64,000 nt of DNA. It comes from Variovorax terrae. Its GTDB lineage: Bacteria; Pseudomonadota; Gammaproteobacteria; Burkholderiales; Burkholderiaceae_C. Of the stretch, positions 63,484-64,000 are shown piece by piece (the first letter of the stretch is position 1; each line of letters begins with the position of its first letter). The stretch is taken from the NCBI RefSeq assembly GCF_022809125.1, contig NZ_JALGBI010000001.1:2294001-2358000 (forward strand), given 5' to 3'. Under the pieces are notes generated by a model. That model was given only the letters and a program-made list of their open reading frames with translations, searched no databases and was not told the DNA's origin. The translations under genes were made by a program, and so were the position numbers.

Positions 63484-64000
63484 ATGCAGAATATCTATGA
63501 CGACCCCCGCTTCTTCGCGGGCTACGCGGCGCTGCGCGAGAGCGGCCTGGGCCTCAACGAGGTGCTGGAGCAACCCGCGCTGGCCTCGCTGCTGCCGCCG
63601 TCGCTGGCCGGCCTGAGCGTGCTGGACCTGGGCTGCGGCGCCGGCGGCTTTGCGCGCGCGGCCTGCAGCGCCGGCGCGCGTGCCGTGGTCGGGCTCGACC
63701 CTTCGGAGCGCATGCTGGCGGTGGCCCGCTCGCGCACGCCGGCAGCGCTGCCCATCCAGTGGCTCCAGCAGCCGGTCGAGGCGCTCCGGCCGGGCCTCGC
63801 CCCCGGGGCCGCGCCGTTCAACCTGGTGGTGTCTTCGCTCGCGCTGCACTATGTGCCCGACTATGCCGATGCGCTCGCGCGCATCGCCTCGGTGATGGCG
63901 CCCGGGGCGCGGCTGGCGTTCTCGGTCGAGCACCCGATGTGCACTGCCCTCGCCGCTCAGCAATGGCACGCCGGCCCCGACGGCCAGCCGCAGCACTGGC
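63484..64000 (+). CDS. Class I SAM-dependent methyltransferase (3' end outside window)
   Basis: At least 172 residues of a methyltransferase. The SAM motif is VLDLGCGAGGFARAACSAGA (residues 47-66), followed by VVGLDPSERMLAVARSR and NLVVSSLALHYVPDYADAL. The visible end SVEHPMCTAL suggests the rest of a Methyltransf_11-type domain. It is 14 bp after ribH, so likely in the same transcript under the FMN riboswitch. Substrate unknown, and the 3' end is cut by the window edge. Confidence 0.88.
   Translation, partial: MQNIYDDPRFFAGYAALRESGLGLNEVLEQPALASLLPPSLAGLSVLDLGCGAGGFARAACSAGARAVVGLDPSERMLAVARSRTPAALPIQWLQQPVEALRPGLAPGAAPFNLVVSSLALHYVPDYADALARIASVMAPGARLAFSVEHPMCTALAAQQWHAGPDGQPQHW

Overview
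The window is high-GC DNA from a betaproteobacterium, most likely a member of the Comamonadaceae (Burkholderiales). The evidence is the phaC-phaA-phaB order, abundant Bug/TTT and TRAP uptake systems, the gene order thrS-infC-rpmI-rplT-pheS-pheT-ihfA-merR-tRNA-Pro, and two short repeat families that I associate with this group: a GCTAT(n)ATAGC palindrome and a CCCC/GGGG-rich element. The DNA is chromosomal and mostly metabolic. I see no insertion sequence, prophage, CRISPR array or replication origin.

Layout. 1-7.4 kb: a periplasmic peroxiredoxin (cut by the window edge), a phospholipase D lipoprotein, a frameshifted SDR gene, a DUF985 cupin, a convincing arylmalonate decarboxylase, DctA and a YbaL-type K+/H+ antiporter. 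7.6-11.5 kb: the polyhydroxybutyrate operon phaCAB. 11.6-14 kb: a small membrane protein, pgeF, maiA and a GntR/FCD regulator. 14.1-17.6 kb: a translationally coupled operon of Rieske oxygenase, glutamine-synthetase-like ligase, 2Fe-2S ferredoxin and an ABM-domain protein. 18.5-26.6 kb: a MarR regulator divergent from a gentisate-pathway operon (3-hydroxybenzoate 6-hydroxylase, an FAD oxidoreductase of unknown role, gentisate 1,2-dioxygenase, fumarylpyruvate hydrolase) followed by a complete TRAP transporter. 26.7-33.8 kb: Nudix hydrolase, Ser/Thr kinase with an FHA-linked class III cyclase, a secreted papain-like protease, an SDR, a PPOX flavoprotein and an AraC regulator.

34-42 kb is the conserved translation block (tRNA-Pro, MerR, ihfA, pheT, pheS, rplT, rpmI, infC, thrS); infC starts with a non-canonical AUC codon. 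42.2-51.5 kb holds isocitrate lyase with an AT-rich, repeat-laden control region, three EamA exporters, an Lrp-rraA pair, a SWIB protein with a histone-H1-like tail, an AraC regulator and a TPP-dependent enzyme. 51.7-61.5 kb is the most interesting region: a TetR regulator with matching operators at its own promoter and at a textbook promoter, which drives tctCBA and five enzymes (two TIM-barrel isomerases, an enolase-superfamily enzyme, a Gfo/Idh/MocA dehydrogenase and a DUF993 aldolase-like protein). It looks like an uncharacterised catabolic pathway for a sugar acid or cyclitol. The window ends with a YcaQ-type glycosylase, an FMN riboswitch in front of a second-type lumazine synthase, and a truncated methyltransferase.

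The genes together suggest a soil or water organism that takes up organic acids and aromatic acids (DctA, TRAP, TTT), breaks them down through gentisate and the glyoxylate shunt (aceA), and stores surplus carbon as PHB. Functions are inferred from recognisable family motifs in the translations; no database search was run.
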